Shown piece by piece: positions 44,101 to 52,467 of a DNA stretch of 64,000 nt. The notes under the pieces were generated by a model. The model was not told the DNA's origin. It ran no database searches and was given only the letters and a program-made list of their open reading frames with translations. The position numbers were made by a program, and so were the translations under genes. The stretch is from Pseudomonas cichorii (GTDB lineage Bacteria; Pseudomonadota; Gammaproteobacteria; Pseudomonadales; Pseudomonadaceae), in contig NZ_RBRE01000004.1 in the NCBI RefSeq assembly GCF_003700275.1, positions 62,001 to 126,000 on the forward strand. Direction: 5' to 3'. Every line of letters begins with the position of its first letter. The stretch's first letter is position 1.

Positions 44101-46793
44101 GTCAACTCCGGGGCGTCGTTGATTTCGGTCACGGTTATGGAGATTTCATGCAGCGTCGAGGTCAGGCCGTCACCATCGTTGATCGACAGGTTCAGATTGA
44201 TCTGACTGCCCGGATCACTGTTTTCATTGGCATAGGTAATCTGTTTCAGGACCTGATTGGCATCCGCGGCGCTGACCGGCTGGCTGGCGCTGAAGGTCAG
44301 AACCAGAGTGCCGTCTACCTGACTGAAACTGGCAATCAGGTTGCCGTCCTTGAATATTTGCTGGCCATCGGCGGACAAGGTAAAGCCATTGCCTTCCTGA
44401 AAGCCGAAGATATCGGCCGCATGGGCACCTTCGCTGCGCACGATCCGGATATTGGCCTCGCGGTAATCGCCATCGTTGTCCAGTTCGACGTCGTTGAAGC
44501 CTGCGTCTGCAAGCAGTAGCAGTGCAGGCGCTTTTTCGGTGTAGTCCAGATTGCCCGGTACGTCGCTGAGCAGCGGTGCGCTGTTGGCGCGCATGGTCAC
44601 CGTCGACGTCAGGTTTAGCGCGCTGCTGTCGATGCCGTTATTGGCTGTCGTACCGTTGTCGCGAATCAGCGTCAGGCTGATCACCCGATCAGGGCCGCTG
44701 ATGGCGGTGCTGTCGTTGTAATAACCGATACCGTCAATCAGCGTTTGCGCACTGGACACGCTGAGCGCGCCGCCACTCAGGCTGACACTGGCGGTTGTGC
44801 CGCTGACGCTGACTGTATAACTCAGGCCGCTGCGGGTGGTGCCGCTATTGCCGTCAGTCAAGGCAATGCGCACGCCGTCGATGGCCAGCATTTCATTGGC
44901 CCCGTCCTGGATACCGCTAACGCTCAAGTCCAGGCCGCTGACCAACTGCGCTCTTTCGCCAGTATCGATGACAGTGTCGCGGAACATGCTGACCGGGTTG
45001 CCCTGGGCGGAGTATCTGGGGTCGCTGGCGGTCGTGGTGAGAGTCGGGGCGTTGTTGATATCCAGCAGGCGCACTTCCACATTCAGCGAAGTACTCGCAC
45101 CCTGGCCGTTATCGAAAGCCAGGACCATGACTGCCAGGCTGCCGGCATCCGAGCTGGTGTTGTTGTAGCCGATCTGTTGCAGCACCTGATTGGCCAGCGC
45201 GGAATTGACCTGGCTGGTAAAGGTGATGCTCAGGCTGGAGCCGTCGGTGGCCAGGTCGGCAATCGCGTTGCCATTGTTGAGGATCTGCGTGCCGTCACTG
45301 CTCAAGGTCAGGGTGGCGGTTTGGAGAAAGCTCAAGCGGTCTTCGGCGTTGGTTCCGCGCTGCGGTGTGACGCTGAAACTGGCGCCGTTGTAGTCACCAT
45401 TGCCGCCGTCGAGTGCGTCCAGGGTCGCATCGCTGACCTGCGCATCGCTCAACCGTTGCGCAAGGCTGCCTTCCAGATAACGGGTGCTGGCTTCCTGAAG
45501 AACGCCAATGCCGGAGCCGGTGACAATCACGCCGCCATCGACACTGAGCTGGATTTCCCGGACGTCGCTCTGGTTACTCGCCGTGCTGTTGAGCAGCACC
45601 AGGCCGGCAGTCGTGACGCTGTAGCGATTGATGCTGCCATCGCTGAGCGTGGCGTAGAGCGTGCTGCCGTTGCTGCTCAGGGCTGCGGAGGTAATATTGG
45701 CCTGGCTCAGGGTGCCCTGCACCACAAAGGACTGACCTTCGACCCTGACGGTCACGATGCCTTCGGAGGTGGTGACATACAAAGTCTCGCCATCGGGCGA
45801 AACGTTGATCTGGCTGGGGGACTTGAACGACAGCGTGGTGCCGGCGCTGTCCTGCTGGCCGTCACGGATATAGAACGGCGAGCCAAGATTGCCGTCGGCA
45901 TCGCGTTGATAGGCGATCAGGGTGTGCTGCTGGAAGGTGGCGCTGAAAAAGACGTAGTCGCCATGGGGCACCATGGATGTAACCCTGAACATGTAGGGTT
46001 CACTCCAGGAGCTGGATCTCAGGTGCCCTAGCGATGTCAGTGAGCCGCTGACGGTATCGCGATTGAGGATTTCCACGCCGCCGTTGCCGTTATCGGTGAG
46101 CACATACACCGACCGACCATCATCTGAGATAGACAGACTCTCGATGGAGTTTACGACATGGCTTTCGAGATAGGTCAGTTGTCCTGTTGTGGTATCGCGA
46201 GTGAATACCGAAAGGGCATTATTGCCCAAGGTGCTGTCTGTAACGGGCTTGCCCGTCATGATCAGTGATTTGCCATCCTGGCTCATTTGCATATCGATGA
46301 GAGAGGTGAGCTGTGTATCACTGCTTGTCAGGGTATTGCTTAACGTCAGTTCACCCGTGTCGAAATTACGGCTGAATATCGCCAGCTCACCCTCACTGCT
46401 GCCCACATACAGGGTCCTGCCATCGCTGGAAAGTTCGGCCTGGGCAATATCGCTCAGGCTGCTGACGCTACTCAGGGTTTCAAGGCTTTTCAGGGCGTCG
46501 AGACTCAGATGAGCGCCGCTTTCGGTCGCCAGCGTGGTAGTGCGCTGGCTGTTGGCGGCACTTTGCTGATCGCTGCCTGAGGTACTGCTGTCCTCGTGTG
46601 CGGCACTCGTTGCTGCCGCCGTGTCCGCAGGCTCGGTGGTGCTTTTATCCGTTGCCTGACTGGCGCCTTGCGCTTCGCTTGCAGCAGCGACATCCGCAGC
46701 CGTGGCAACGGCCGCTGCGTCGAACATCATCCGCGGTTCAAGCGTCAGATACAGACGCTGGAGGCGCGGACGGGCAGGGGAACGCTCAGTCAT
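41118..46793 (-). CDS. Large LEPR-motif surface adhesin with beta-propellers
   Basis: 1,891-residue, Ser/Thr/Asp-rich secreted protein without a Sec signal. Residues 18-27 read LEPRMMFDAA, the N-terminal motif of giant LEPR-type extracellular proteins. Then: propeller 1 (about 90-430, repeats of LSSDGRTLYV type), module A1 (440-585), module B1 (595-740), A2 (755-900), B2 (905-1050), propeller 2 (1080-1425), A3 (1430-1565), a Pro/Thr/Gly-rich linker of TPPVTGG repeats (1575-1620) and a C-terminal part with a cadherin/Ig-like PAWIRFDPRSGKLSV segment. No RTX nonapeptides or retention/LapG site are evident. ATG 46793 has AAGGA at 8 bases. tadG lies 42 bases upstream. Attachment function is inferred. 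Confidence 0.82.
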   Translation of the reverse strand: MTERSPARPRLQRLYLTLEPRMMFDAAAVATAADVAAASEAQGASQATDKSTTEPADTAAATSAAHEDSSTSGSDQQSAANSQRTTTLATESGAHLSLDALKSLETLSSVSSLSDIAQAELSSDGRTLYVGSSEGELAIFSRNFDTGELTLSNTLTSSDTQLTSLIDMQMSQDGKSLIMTGKPVTDSTLGNNALSVFTRDTTTGQLTYLESHVVNSIESLSISDDGRSVYVLTDNGNGGVEILNRDTVSGSLTSLGHLRSSSWSEPYMFRVTSMVPHGDYVFFSATFQQHTLIAYQRDADGNLGSPFYIRDGQQDSAGTTLSFKSPSQINVSPDGETLYVTTSEGIVTVRVEGQSFVVQGTLSQANITSAALSSNGSTLYATLSDGSINRYSVTTAGLVLLNSTASNQSDVREIQLSVDGGVIVTGSGIGVLQEASTRYLEGSLAQRLSDAQVSDATLDALDGGNGDYNGASFSVTPQRGTNAEDRLSFLQTATLTLSSDGTQILNNGNAIADLATDGSSLSITFTSQVNSALANQVLQQIGYNNTSSDAGSLAVMVLAFDNGQGASTSLNVEVRLLDINNAPTLTTTASDPRYSAQGNPVSMFRDTVIDTGERAQLVSGLDLSVSGIQDGANEMLAIDGVRIALTDGNSGTTRSGLSYTVSVSGTTASVSLSGGALSVSSAQTLIDGIGYYNDSTAISGPDRVISLTLIRDNGTTANNGIDSSALNLTSTVTMRANSAPLLSDVPGNLDYTEKAPALLLLADAGFNDVELDNDGDYREANIRIVRSEGAHAADIFGFQEGNGFTLSADGQQIFKDGNLIASFSQVDGTLVLTFSASQPVSAADANQVLKQITYANENSDPGSQINLNLSINDGDGLTSTLHEISITVTEINDAPELTATALNPTLSFGNNSALFSDTLISTVEQGQSIVGLRLEISGLSDGSQERLNINGTLVELVDGTRTVGDYTYTVTLSAGTATLLITPANGISTDAAQTLVDGIRYSNASQAPTLGNRTVTLVSIQDSGGTLDGGTDVSELNIASTLEVTANTAPGVSNPNLGTVLTSPNITDPTQPTHLVPGSVDSAPTAMSTSSDGRFVYIVAGKTLTIYARTADGLVAQGSFSDDQYFSDRDIFLEGLDSVSSVTLSADGRFLYVAGSEATSENASGTISTITLYQRDVISGALSYVGVVASNETSTDYFGQVVVSADGNSMYVVSADNSNPGISAFTINAQGGLTEVGHLSDGIGQGSDLVISSDGRSVYVSASWDNGIAIFNRDSTSGALTYAGSLTTLGNGQSLTSTGGLGLSSDGNFLYVSDRSNNSVRILSRASDGSLTLAGTIRDGLSSVYSLTDISLSADGSALYLGHNGSDPSLLVYSRDATTGALSFVRAYSSSTGFEHLVSAADGSLYALGSSWSGSDVVILSSPTSAAHFTQGGDAVLLAPHGLLSDAELDALNEGAGNYNGAILTLERAQGASADDRFGLQGSASVSLSSDGSQILLNNSAIATFSQDAGRLTIRFIGDISQAQAQSVLQQLTYGNNASTPPAQVQLAVSLNDGLLSSTSTPFSVAITASSTPGTTPPVTGGDGTVVTPPVSGGGETGVTPPVTDNGGTVITPPPTAGEAPVIAPSNSVTEPVIVPLQSAPLLGLRPNGFAERSSVESANAPLPTTLGQSGMPTDRNSLFSTVLPDANGLESSQRSVSEQLLGSSSILGDTLASSQSAQTGELWQMQVDTRSDARTSEVQLPQSLLSASQGSPLLRLNNGLPLPAWIRFDPRSGKLSVDNRQLASAQRLNLLLITRDSSGKEQRTPVQIETGERPQGAATQQTPAAPQVPVPAAEQALRVQLQDSAPSLNLARQAESLLESLLSLLDNHHAPTRDTETVANAATNNDQRVA

Positions 46794-46835
46794 GGGAACA
46801 ATCCTTGGGGGCAGGAACGCAAATGGGGAGGCGCA

Positions 46836-48362
46836 TCATTCGATCAGCAATACGCGGTTGGCCTGGCTCTTGAGTTCGTTGGCGATGCTGTCGAACGCGG
46901 CCTGCAGGTCGCCGCTGGTGTTCGATGACTGCCCCTCAATGACATGCAGGCGCTTGCCGCCATCGGTGCAGGGGTTCAGCCAGTCGGCTGGCGTCACGTA
47001 GTGTCCGCCTGGACTATTGATGTCTGTGGTGTTGCGAACCACCGCGTAGAAAACGATGCCGTTATCGCTGAACGACTGGCAGGTATCGAGATAGTCGCGC
47101 AGTGTTTCCTTTTCCGAACGCCAGGCTGAGCCCGAATTCCAGTTCATCAGCAAAACAATTGCCTTGCGGTTAGGGCCGCTGCCATCGGCATTGAAATCCA
47201 GTGGATATTTGCTGTCGCCCCAGCCACTGTTGCCACGCCAGTTGGGTGACAAGGTGCTGCCGGCCCATACCAGCCCTGGCAGTGGATGGATCTGCCAGTC
47301 GCCTTTGATTTCACGCACGCGCTCTTCGATCTTGCTGCGGCTGGCTTCCAGAGGCAGCAATGGTGCGTTGGGGATGGTGTGATCGGTCATGATTGTCTGG
47401 TCAGCGCCGTCTGCATCCACTGTGCTGAGTGAAAACATGCGTCGCTCGGAAACAACAGGGCGATTGTCCTCCGGGTTGAGGTAAAGCATGTTTGCGGTCA
47501 AGCGCATCTTTGACTGGGCAGGAGATGCGATCCAGTCATAGGTCTTGTCCCTGTAGTTGTCTCCCCGGTAGAAGCTCTGGCGTCTGGCCCGGCGGTCCGG
47601 AAACATGATGTTGCTCAGGTCGCCGTATTGCCTGTAGAAACCACGTGTGCTCAAGGCCGGAATGGGATCTTCAGTAATCAGTGCGTCCGGGGTGGTCCAT
47701 TCTTTTAGCCGTGGCTGACTGTTTCGGCTGTAATCGGGGTCGTACAGATTGACCTCGTTGCTGAACGGAATAATGGCTACCCGCAGGTTGTCCTTATCTT
47801 CGCGGGTTTCTCCACTGCTGTCCTTGCCGAAGAGTAGGCCCAGGAAATGCTCTGTGGCTTCGATATGCATCTGCGCATCCGGACTGGGGCCGGAGATTAT
47901 CGAAGCAAAGTTGACTGACGAATCAATCGCCAACGCCACCTCCAGCGGCTTGCTGATCAGCTCGGCCGTGGAATGCACGGTCAGGTCCTGGCTGGCATTG
48001 CCGCTGACCTGCGGATCGTGGCGGGAGGTTGCGGTTACACGGTAGGTCGGGTTGCTGTCGGCACTGCGACCCTCCTCGACGCTGACTTCACCCAGGTTAT
48101 CCAGAAGCTGCGCGTCCATGCCCAGGTTCTGGCGCACATAAGCGGTGGCAAACCCGACCGGGTCCTGGCTGACGTTCTCATCGCCGTCGGCATTGGCCCG
48201 GCCGATGGCCAGCGCGGCGGCGTCGGTGGCGCGCTTGAGTTGCGAGGCGTTGCTGGTCATGCGCGTCAGGTCTATCGCGTAGGCACTGGCCAGTAACAGG
48301 CCGCCAGTGGCAAGAATCATGAAGGGCGCGACGTTACCGCGCTGAAGCTTGCGATTGAGCAT
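46836..48362 (-). CDS. tadG: TadG-like pilus protein (TadE-type N-terminus, vWA-like domain)
   Basis: 508-residue protein. One TM near the N-terminus (QRGNVAPFMILATGGLLLASAYAIDLTRM) belongs to the Tad/Flp pseudopilin-like start, and a von Willebrand A-like domain follows. The metal-binding stretch reads ALAIDSSVNF, DxSxN rather than the usual DxSxS, so MIDAS function is uncertain. C-terminal core strands KAIVLLMNWNSG and GIVFYAVVRN fit the fold. Tad systems use TadG in assembly and surface adhesion. Here it is separated from tadF by 127 bases containing a regulatory repeat and sits directly before the adhesin, so it is probably the first gene of the adhesin operon. Confidence 0.85.
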   Translation of the reverse strand: MLNRKLQRGNVAPFMILATGGLLLASAYAIDLTRMTSNASQLKRATDAAALAIGRANADGDENVSQDPVGFATAYVRQNLGMDAQLLDNLGEVSVEEGRSADSNPTYRVTATSRHDPQVSGNASQDLTVHSTAELISKPLEVALAIDSSVNFASIISGPSPDAQMHIEATEHFLGLLFGKDSSGETREDKDNLRVAIIPFSNEVNLYDPDYSRNSQPRLKEWTTPDALITEDPIPALSTRGFYRQYGDLSNIMFPDRRARRQSFYRGDNYRDKTYDWIASPAQSKMRLTANMLYLNPEDNRPVVSERRMFSLSTVDADGADQTIMTDHTIPNAPLLPLEASRSKIEERVREIKGDWQIHPLPGLVWAGSTLSPNWRGNSGWGDSKYPLDFNADGSGPNRKAIVLLMNWNSGSAWRSEKETLRDYLDTCQSFSDNGIVFYAVVRNTTDINSPGGHYVTPADWLNPCTDGGKRLHVIEGQSSNTSGDLQAAFDSIANELKSQANRVLLIE

Positions 48363-48473
48363 GAAGCGGTCATTCCTGAAGGGAGCCGGATTGGATCAGC
48401 AGGCCGCCATTACGGCAGCCTTGAGGTTCATACAAGAATAAGAATCTTTCCCAACTAGCAGCAAGGCTGGCTC

Positions 48474-48490
48474 CATTAAGAAGGCTTAAT
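48474..48490 (-). promoter_or_regulatory. Direct-repeat operator, tadG/adhesin copy
   Basis: Coding strand reads ATTAAGCCTTCTTAATG, two TTAA half-sites 10 bases apart, 112 bases before the tadG start. It matches the copies upstream of flp, hemO and the response regulator, and marks a promoter for the tadG-adhesin-export unit. Confidence 0.65.
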
Positions 48491-49068
48491 CAACTCTTTT
48501 CCTTGTCCAGACCGGCTTCCTGCGCCAGGTCCTCGGCCAGTTGCAGATCGCTGTTCTGCATGCGATCAAGGGCAACGCTTTGCAGGATCCGGCCACCGAA
48601 CAGGTCACTGCTCATGGCCAGTTCGGTACTGGCCTGACAGGTCTGCACGACCAACATCGAAACCGTGTCTTCCTGCCGGTCTTCGGAGCCCGATGAGGTG
48701 GGGCTGTTCTCGGGCAGTTCGCCACTGTAGAAACTGCCGCCGAAAGGGTCGTCGCACAGCCCGGTGGCCGGGCCGCGTTGCAGATGCCAGACCACGTCGC
48801 CGCTGCGCCGGACCTGAGCGATGAAAATCTGATAATTGTCCCGGCGCGGGCCGCGTATGTTGTCGATCAACTGTTCCAGGCCGGCACTGGTCAGCCGGTC
48901 CTGGATCGCCAGGATCGACGACAGCGTCGAGGTGCTGCGCTCCATGTCGGCCTTGGCGCGGCTGAGGTTGTAAAGGTCGGCGCAGATGAAGCCTGTGCCG
49001 AGGATGATCGGCAGGGCCAGTGCGGTTTCCAGCAGGGCGCTGCCGCGTTGCTGCGTACGCTTGATCAT
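48490..49068 (-). CDS. tadF: TadF-like minor pseudopilin
   Basis: 192-residue protein with a TadE/TadF-type start: QQRGSALLETALALPIILGTGFICADLYNLSRAKADMERS, a prepilin-like Gly-x4-Glu context before a hydrophobic helix. It is probably processed by TadV and acts in Flp pilus biogenesis. The start overlaps the TadE-like stop by four bases. Last gene of the core tad operon. Confidence 0.8.
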   Translation of the reverse strand: MIKRTQQRGSALLETALALPIILGTGFICADLYNLSRAKADMERSTSTLSSILAIQDRLTSAGLEQLIDNIRGPRRDNYQIFIAQVRRSGDVVWHLQRGPATGLCDDPFGGSFYSGELPENSPTSSGSEDRQEDTVSMLVVQTCQASTELAMSSDLFGGRILQSVALDRMQNSDLQLAEDLAQEAGLDKEKS

Positions 49069-49589
49069 TGCTCGTTACCAATCAATGCAGTGTTGTAGAG
49101 GTTGCCCAGCACCTGGCGGTACTCATAGGTGAAGCGGTCGGGCAGGGCGAGCAGCCTGGGCAGTGCGGTGATGTAGGTCTGTTGCAGGTTCACCTTGACG
49201 ACGATGACCGGCTGGCTGCCGTCGGGCAGTTGCGTGGTGGATTCATCGCTATTGGCTTCTTCGCCGCCCATGACCTGTAGCGCGCTGTAGGACGTGGCAT
49301 CGACCTGGATTTCGTTGGCCTTGAGGTAGCCGTAGGACGCCAGCAGGATTCTGTCGGTGATCAGCGGCTGCAACTGCTCGGTCGCCATCAGGTCGATCTT
49401 TTCGTGACGCAGGCCGCCCAGCGCCGAGTCCAGCGCCAGGTTGCCGATGATCACCACCAGCGCAATGCGCGCCAGCTCGAAGAACATCATCAGGCCAATC
49501 AGAATCACTGGCATGATCAGCGCGGTTTCCACCGCCGTCACACCGCGCTGGCGCTGGGGGCCTTGCAGCGCATGCATGCCCGGCTTCAC
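49065..49589 (-). CDS. tadE: TadE-like minor pseudopilin
   Basis: 174-residue protein with the TadE motif QRGVTAVETALIMPVILIGLMMFFELARI, a cleavable Gly before the hydrophobic helix with Glu at +5. Start GTG 49589 overlaps the tadD stop; ATG 49577 is an alternative that removes four residues. Works with TadF in Flp pilus assembly. Overlapping starts and stops throughout this stretch indicate one tightly coupled operon. Confidence 0.82.
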   Translation of the reverse strand: MKPGMHALQGPQRQRGVTAVETALIMPVILIGLMMFFELARIALVVIIGNLALDSALGGLRHEKIDLMATEQLQPLITDRILLASYGYLKANEIQVDATSYSALQVMGGEEANSDESTTQLPDGSQPVIVVKVNLQQTYITALPRLLALPDRFTYEYRQVLGNLYNTALIGNEQ

Positions 49590-50467
49590 TGCGGCGTGCC
49601 AAGGGCCAGCGGACGCTGGCTGGCGGCGAGCAGTTCGGTTGCGGCAGGTGAGCCGGCATGGATGCGGGCGACGCTGGACTGCAAGGCTTGCAGCAGCTCC
49701 TCGGTATTGGCATCGGGCAGGTTGCGACTCAGGGTCTGGCGTGCCTGATCGTTATCGCCCTTGAGCAAGTGGGCCAGCGCCAGATTCAGCACCAGGCTGG
49801 GTGTCGCGTTGAGGCTGGCGCCCTGTAGCAGGGTGATGGCCTGCTGCGGCTGGTTGCTGCTCAGGTAGGTCATGGCCAGATTGTTCAGCGCAGGCTGGTT
49901 GGACGGGTCGATTTCCAGCGCCTGCTGGAACAATTGCTGGGCTTGCCCGGTCTGCCCAAGGCTGTTGTTGGCCACGCCCAGGCCATTGAGGCCTTCGGTA
50001 CTGTCCGGCTGGGCCTTGAGCGCGCAGGTGAAATCCTTGAGCGCCGCCTGAAGCTGATTAAGGGCCAGGCGAGCGCGGCCCATGCCCAGGCAGGTAATCA
50101 GGCTTTCGGATGCACTGAGATTGTCGGCACCCCCCAGCGCATGCCGGGCACGACCGTAAAGCTCCAGCGATTGTTGCGGCTTGCGCACCAGCGCGGCAAC
50201 GCTCGCGTATTCCAGCAGCTCACGCGGATCGAGCTGCTGGCGCTGGTCCATTCTGGCGTAGACCTCGGTAGCCGCTTCTATACGGCCGTTATCGCGCAGC
50301 ACGCGCGCCAGCCGCAGGGCTTCGGCGCTTTCCTTTTTACTCAGTGGCGCATTGCTCTGTGGCTGAGACTTGTCTGTGCCAAGACCCGGCAGGCTGGCGC
50401 AGCCACTCAGGCCGGCGATCAGCAGCGAAAACAGGGCAAGGCGTGAAAGGGACAGAGGTGAGGACAC
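49586..50467 (-). CDS. tadD: TadD-like TPR lipoprotein
   Basis: 293-residue TPR protein. A lipoprotein signal (LALFSLLIAGLSGC) precedes about five TPR motifs (LNGLGVANNSLGQTGQAQQLFQQALEIDPSNQPALNNLAMTYL is the clearest). TadD proteins act as pilotins for the RcpA secretin in Flp pilus machines. I prefer GTG 50467 because TGGAG lies 6 bases upstream and it gives a compact signal peptide; ATG 50494, overlapping the tadC stop, adds nine residues. Confidence 0.85.
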   Translation of the reverse strand: MSSPLSLSRLALFSLLIAGLSGCASLPGLGTDKSQPQSNAPLSKKESAEALRLARVLRDNGRIEAATEVYARMDQRQQLDPRELLEYASVAALVRKPQQSLELYGRARHALGGADNLSASESLITCLGMGRARLALNQLQAALKDFTCALKAQPDSTEGLNGLGVANNSLGQTGQAQQLFQQALEIDPSNQPALNNLAMTYLSSNQPQQAITLLQGASLNATPSLVLNLALAHLLKGDNDQARQTLSRNLPDANTEELLQALQSSVARIHAGSPAATELLAASQRPLALGTPQ

Positions 50468-50493
50468 GATATTCTCCAGAGACAAGGCAAGCA

Positions 50494-51447
50494 TCAGTTT
50501 TGCGCCAGGGCGCGGACCAGACGGATCATCGCCGGGGCGCCCATGACCGCGATGATCGGCGGCAGGATCAGCACCATCAGCGGCACGCTCATTTGTGCAG
50601 GCAGCTTTCCGGCTTTTTCTTCGAGGCCCAGCACCAGGGTCTTGCGACTTTCATCGGCAATGGTGCGCAGCGCCTGGGATAGCGGCGTGCCGTAGCGTTC
50701 GGCCTGGATCAGGGTGGCGACCATGCTTTCGATTTCCCGCACACCGGTGCGCTCGGCAAGGTTGAGCAAGGCCCGCGAGCGGTCGCTGACGATTTGCAGT
50801 TCGGCAAAGGTGTAGCGCAATTCATCCGCAAGTTCGGGAGCCGACAGCGCCAGTTCCCGGGCCACCACCTGCATGATGCGTCCCAGCGGCAAGCCGGCTT
50901 CGGCACAGATCACCATCAGGTCCAGGCCATCCGGGACCGAGCGGGCCATGCGTCCGCCGCGCCGCGCTGCACGCCATTTCAGCCAGGCTTCGGGCAGGGT
51001 ACTGCCGACGAACAGGGCGATCAGGCCCATGGCCAGACCCTTGAGGCCAAAACGGCTCTGGGCATCCAGAACAGCGAACAGCACGACACCGAGAAACAGC
51101 AGGCCATTGGCATATTTGGCGACCATCAACAACCCGAGACTGGCCTGGGCACGAAAGCCCGCCATGCTCAACAGGCGATTGAGGTGCTGACGATCCTGGG
51201 CGGTGCCGGCCAGATGCTCGCCGACCGAAGCCAGTGGCAGCAGCAGACGTTTGGCGCTGGCCGACAGCGCCAGTTGATCGGTGCGCAGGATATTGGCCTG
51301 GACCTGTTGCTGGCGGTTGTCCTCGCTGCGCCCCAGACGCAGGTTCAGGCTTTTTTCCGACAGGCTCAGATACCAGCCGAGCAGGCCCAGGCCAATCCCG
51401 CTCAGCATCACACCGAGGGCGAGCAGAATCAGGGTTTCGTTGCTCAT
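50494..51447 (-). CDS. tadC: Tad pilus inner-membrane platform protein TadC
   Basis: 317-residue type II secretion F-domain protein with about four TM segments; the cytoplasmic T2SSF part includes DGLDLMVICAEAGLPLGRIMQVVARELA and ERYGTPLSQALRTIADESR. Forms the inner-membrane platform with TadB. ATG 51447 has GGAGA upstream. Gap of 28 bases to tadB. Confidence 0.9.
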   Translation of the reverse strand: MSNETLILLALGVMLSGIGLGLLGWYLSLSEKSLNLRLGRSEDNRQQQVQANILRTDQLALSASAKRLLLPLASVGEHLAGTAQDRQHLNRLLSMAGFRAQASLGLLMVAKYANGLLFLGVVLFAVLDAQSRFGLKGLAMGLIALFVGSTLPEAWLKWRAARRGGRMARSVPDGLDLMVICAEAGLPLGRIMQVVARELALSAPELADELRYTFAELQIVSDRSRALLNLAERTGVREIESMVATLIQAERYGTPLSQALRTIADESRKTLVLGLEEKAGKLPAQMSVPLMVLILPPIIAVMGAPAMIRLVRALAQN

Positions 51448-51475
51448 GATTGTTGTTCTCCGCAAAGACGAGGTT

Positions 51476-52456
51476 TCATCCGACCCGGCTCACCATCAAG
51501 TGGTTGATGACCAGCCCCAGAGTGACGCTGGCGATGGCGTAGAACAGCACCATGTTGCCGGTGGGGTCATTGAGCAGAAAACGGAAATCCTGAGGGGCAT
51601 TGATGTACATGTAGCCCAGCATGGCGGGCACCAGCGATGACACGATCTTGGAAGAGGCGCGCGCTTCGGAGGTCTTGGACAGAATCTTCAGTTGCAGCTC
51701 GTGACGGTCGCGCAGGGTGGCCGACAGCCGGTCGAGGGTTTCGCCCAGTCGGCCACCGGCTTCCTGGTTGATGATCAGGATCACCGCGAAGAAGCGGTAT
51801 TCGGCCAGTGGTACGCGCTGGGTCGAATCCTGCATGACCCGCCGCAGCGGAACGCCCAGGCGCAGCCAGTGATCGATGATCGCGAACTCCACGCTCAACG
51901 GCCCGCTCAGGTGTTCGGCAACCAGCGCGAAGGCATTGCTGATCGGCACGCCTGCACGGCAGGTCCGGGTGATGGAGTCGATGGCTTCGGGCAGCGACTG
52001 GCGCAACTGTTTGTAGTATTTGCCCAGCGCCTGACGATAGAGCAGGGTGAACAGCGCAACCGCGGCGAATACCGCGATCAGGCTGCCGAACAGCCACGGC
52101 ATGGGCGTATCGCGCCCGATCACGACCCCGGCGAAGAAACCGCCCAGGCCGAACATGATGGCCCGGGCCTTGAGCGTCTTGCGCCAGCCCAGCAGGTTCA
52201 GGTTGACCCAGATACGCGCAACGTGGACGCCAACGACCGGAACGTTGCCCAGCGGTGCGCTCTGCATTTCGCGCATGATGCTTTCGGCCTGGCTGTTCGG
52301 CGCATTGACCGGCACCTTGTCGCGCAGCAGTTGCTCCAGGCGCGCGGCACTGTCTGCGGCTCGCTGGCGGCGTTTGCTCAGGCTCAGCAGGCCATAGAAC
52401 GCGAACATGACGCAGGCGAACACCAGCAGGGTGAGCAGATCGAGAACGGCTTGCAT
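51476..52456 (-). CDS. tadB: Tad pilus inner-membrane platform protein TadB
   Basis: 326-residue T2SSF-family membrane protein. N-terminal TM LLTLLVFACVMFAFYGLLSL, cytoplasmic domain LPEAIDSITRTCRAGVPISNAFALVAEHLSGPLSVEF and C-terminal TM pair. Partner of TadC, driven by the TadA ATPase. ATG 52456 (MQAVLDLL) has GAGG upstream; tadA ends 11 bases before it. Confidence 0.9.
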   Translation of the reverse strand: MQAVLDLLTLLVFACVMFAFYGLLSLSKRRQRAADSAARLEQLLRDKVPVNAPNSQAESIMREMQSAPLGNVPVVGVHVARIWVNLNLLGWRKTLKARAIMFGLGGFFAGVVIGRDTPMPWLFGSLIAVFAAVALFTLLYRQALGKYYKQLRQSLPEAIDSITRTCRAGVPISNAFALVAEHLSGPLSVEFAIIDHWLRLGVPLRRVMQDSTQRVPLAEYRFFAVILIINQEAGGRLGETLDRLSATLRDRHELQLKILSKTSEARASSKIVSSLVPAMLGYMYINAPQDFRFLLNDPTGNMVLFYAIASVTLGLVINHLMVSRVG

Positions 52457-52467
52457 GGAGTGTTCCC

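Noticed and set aside
35176..46793. Reading the adhesin cluster as an ordinary LapA/BapA type 1 secretion locus.
   Set aside because: There is no ABC ATPase gene, no RTX repeats and no LapG-type retention module, while M50 and GAF-like fusions are extra. It is better treated as a distinct system.
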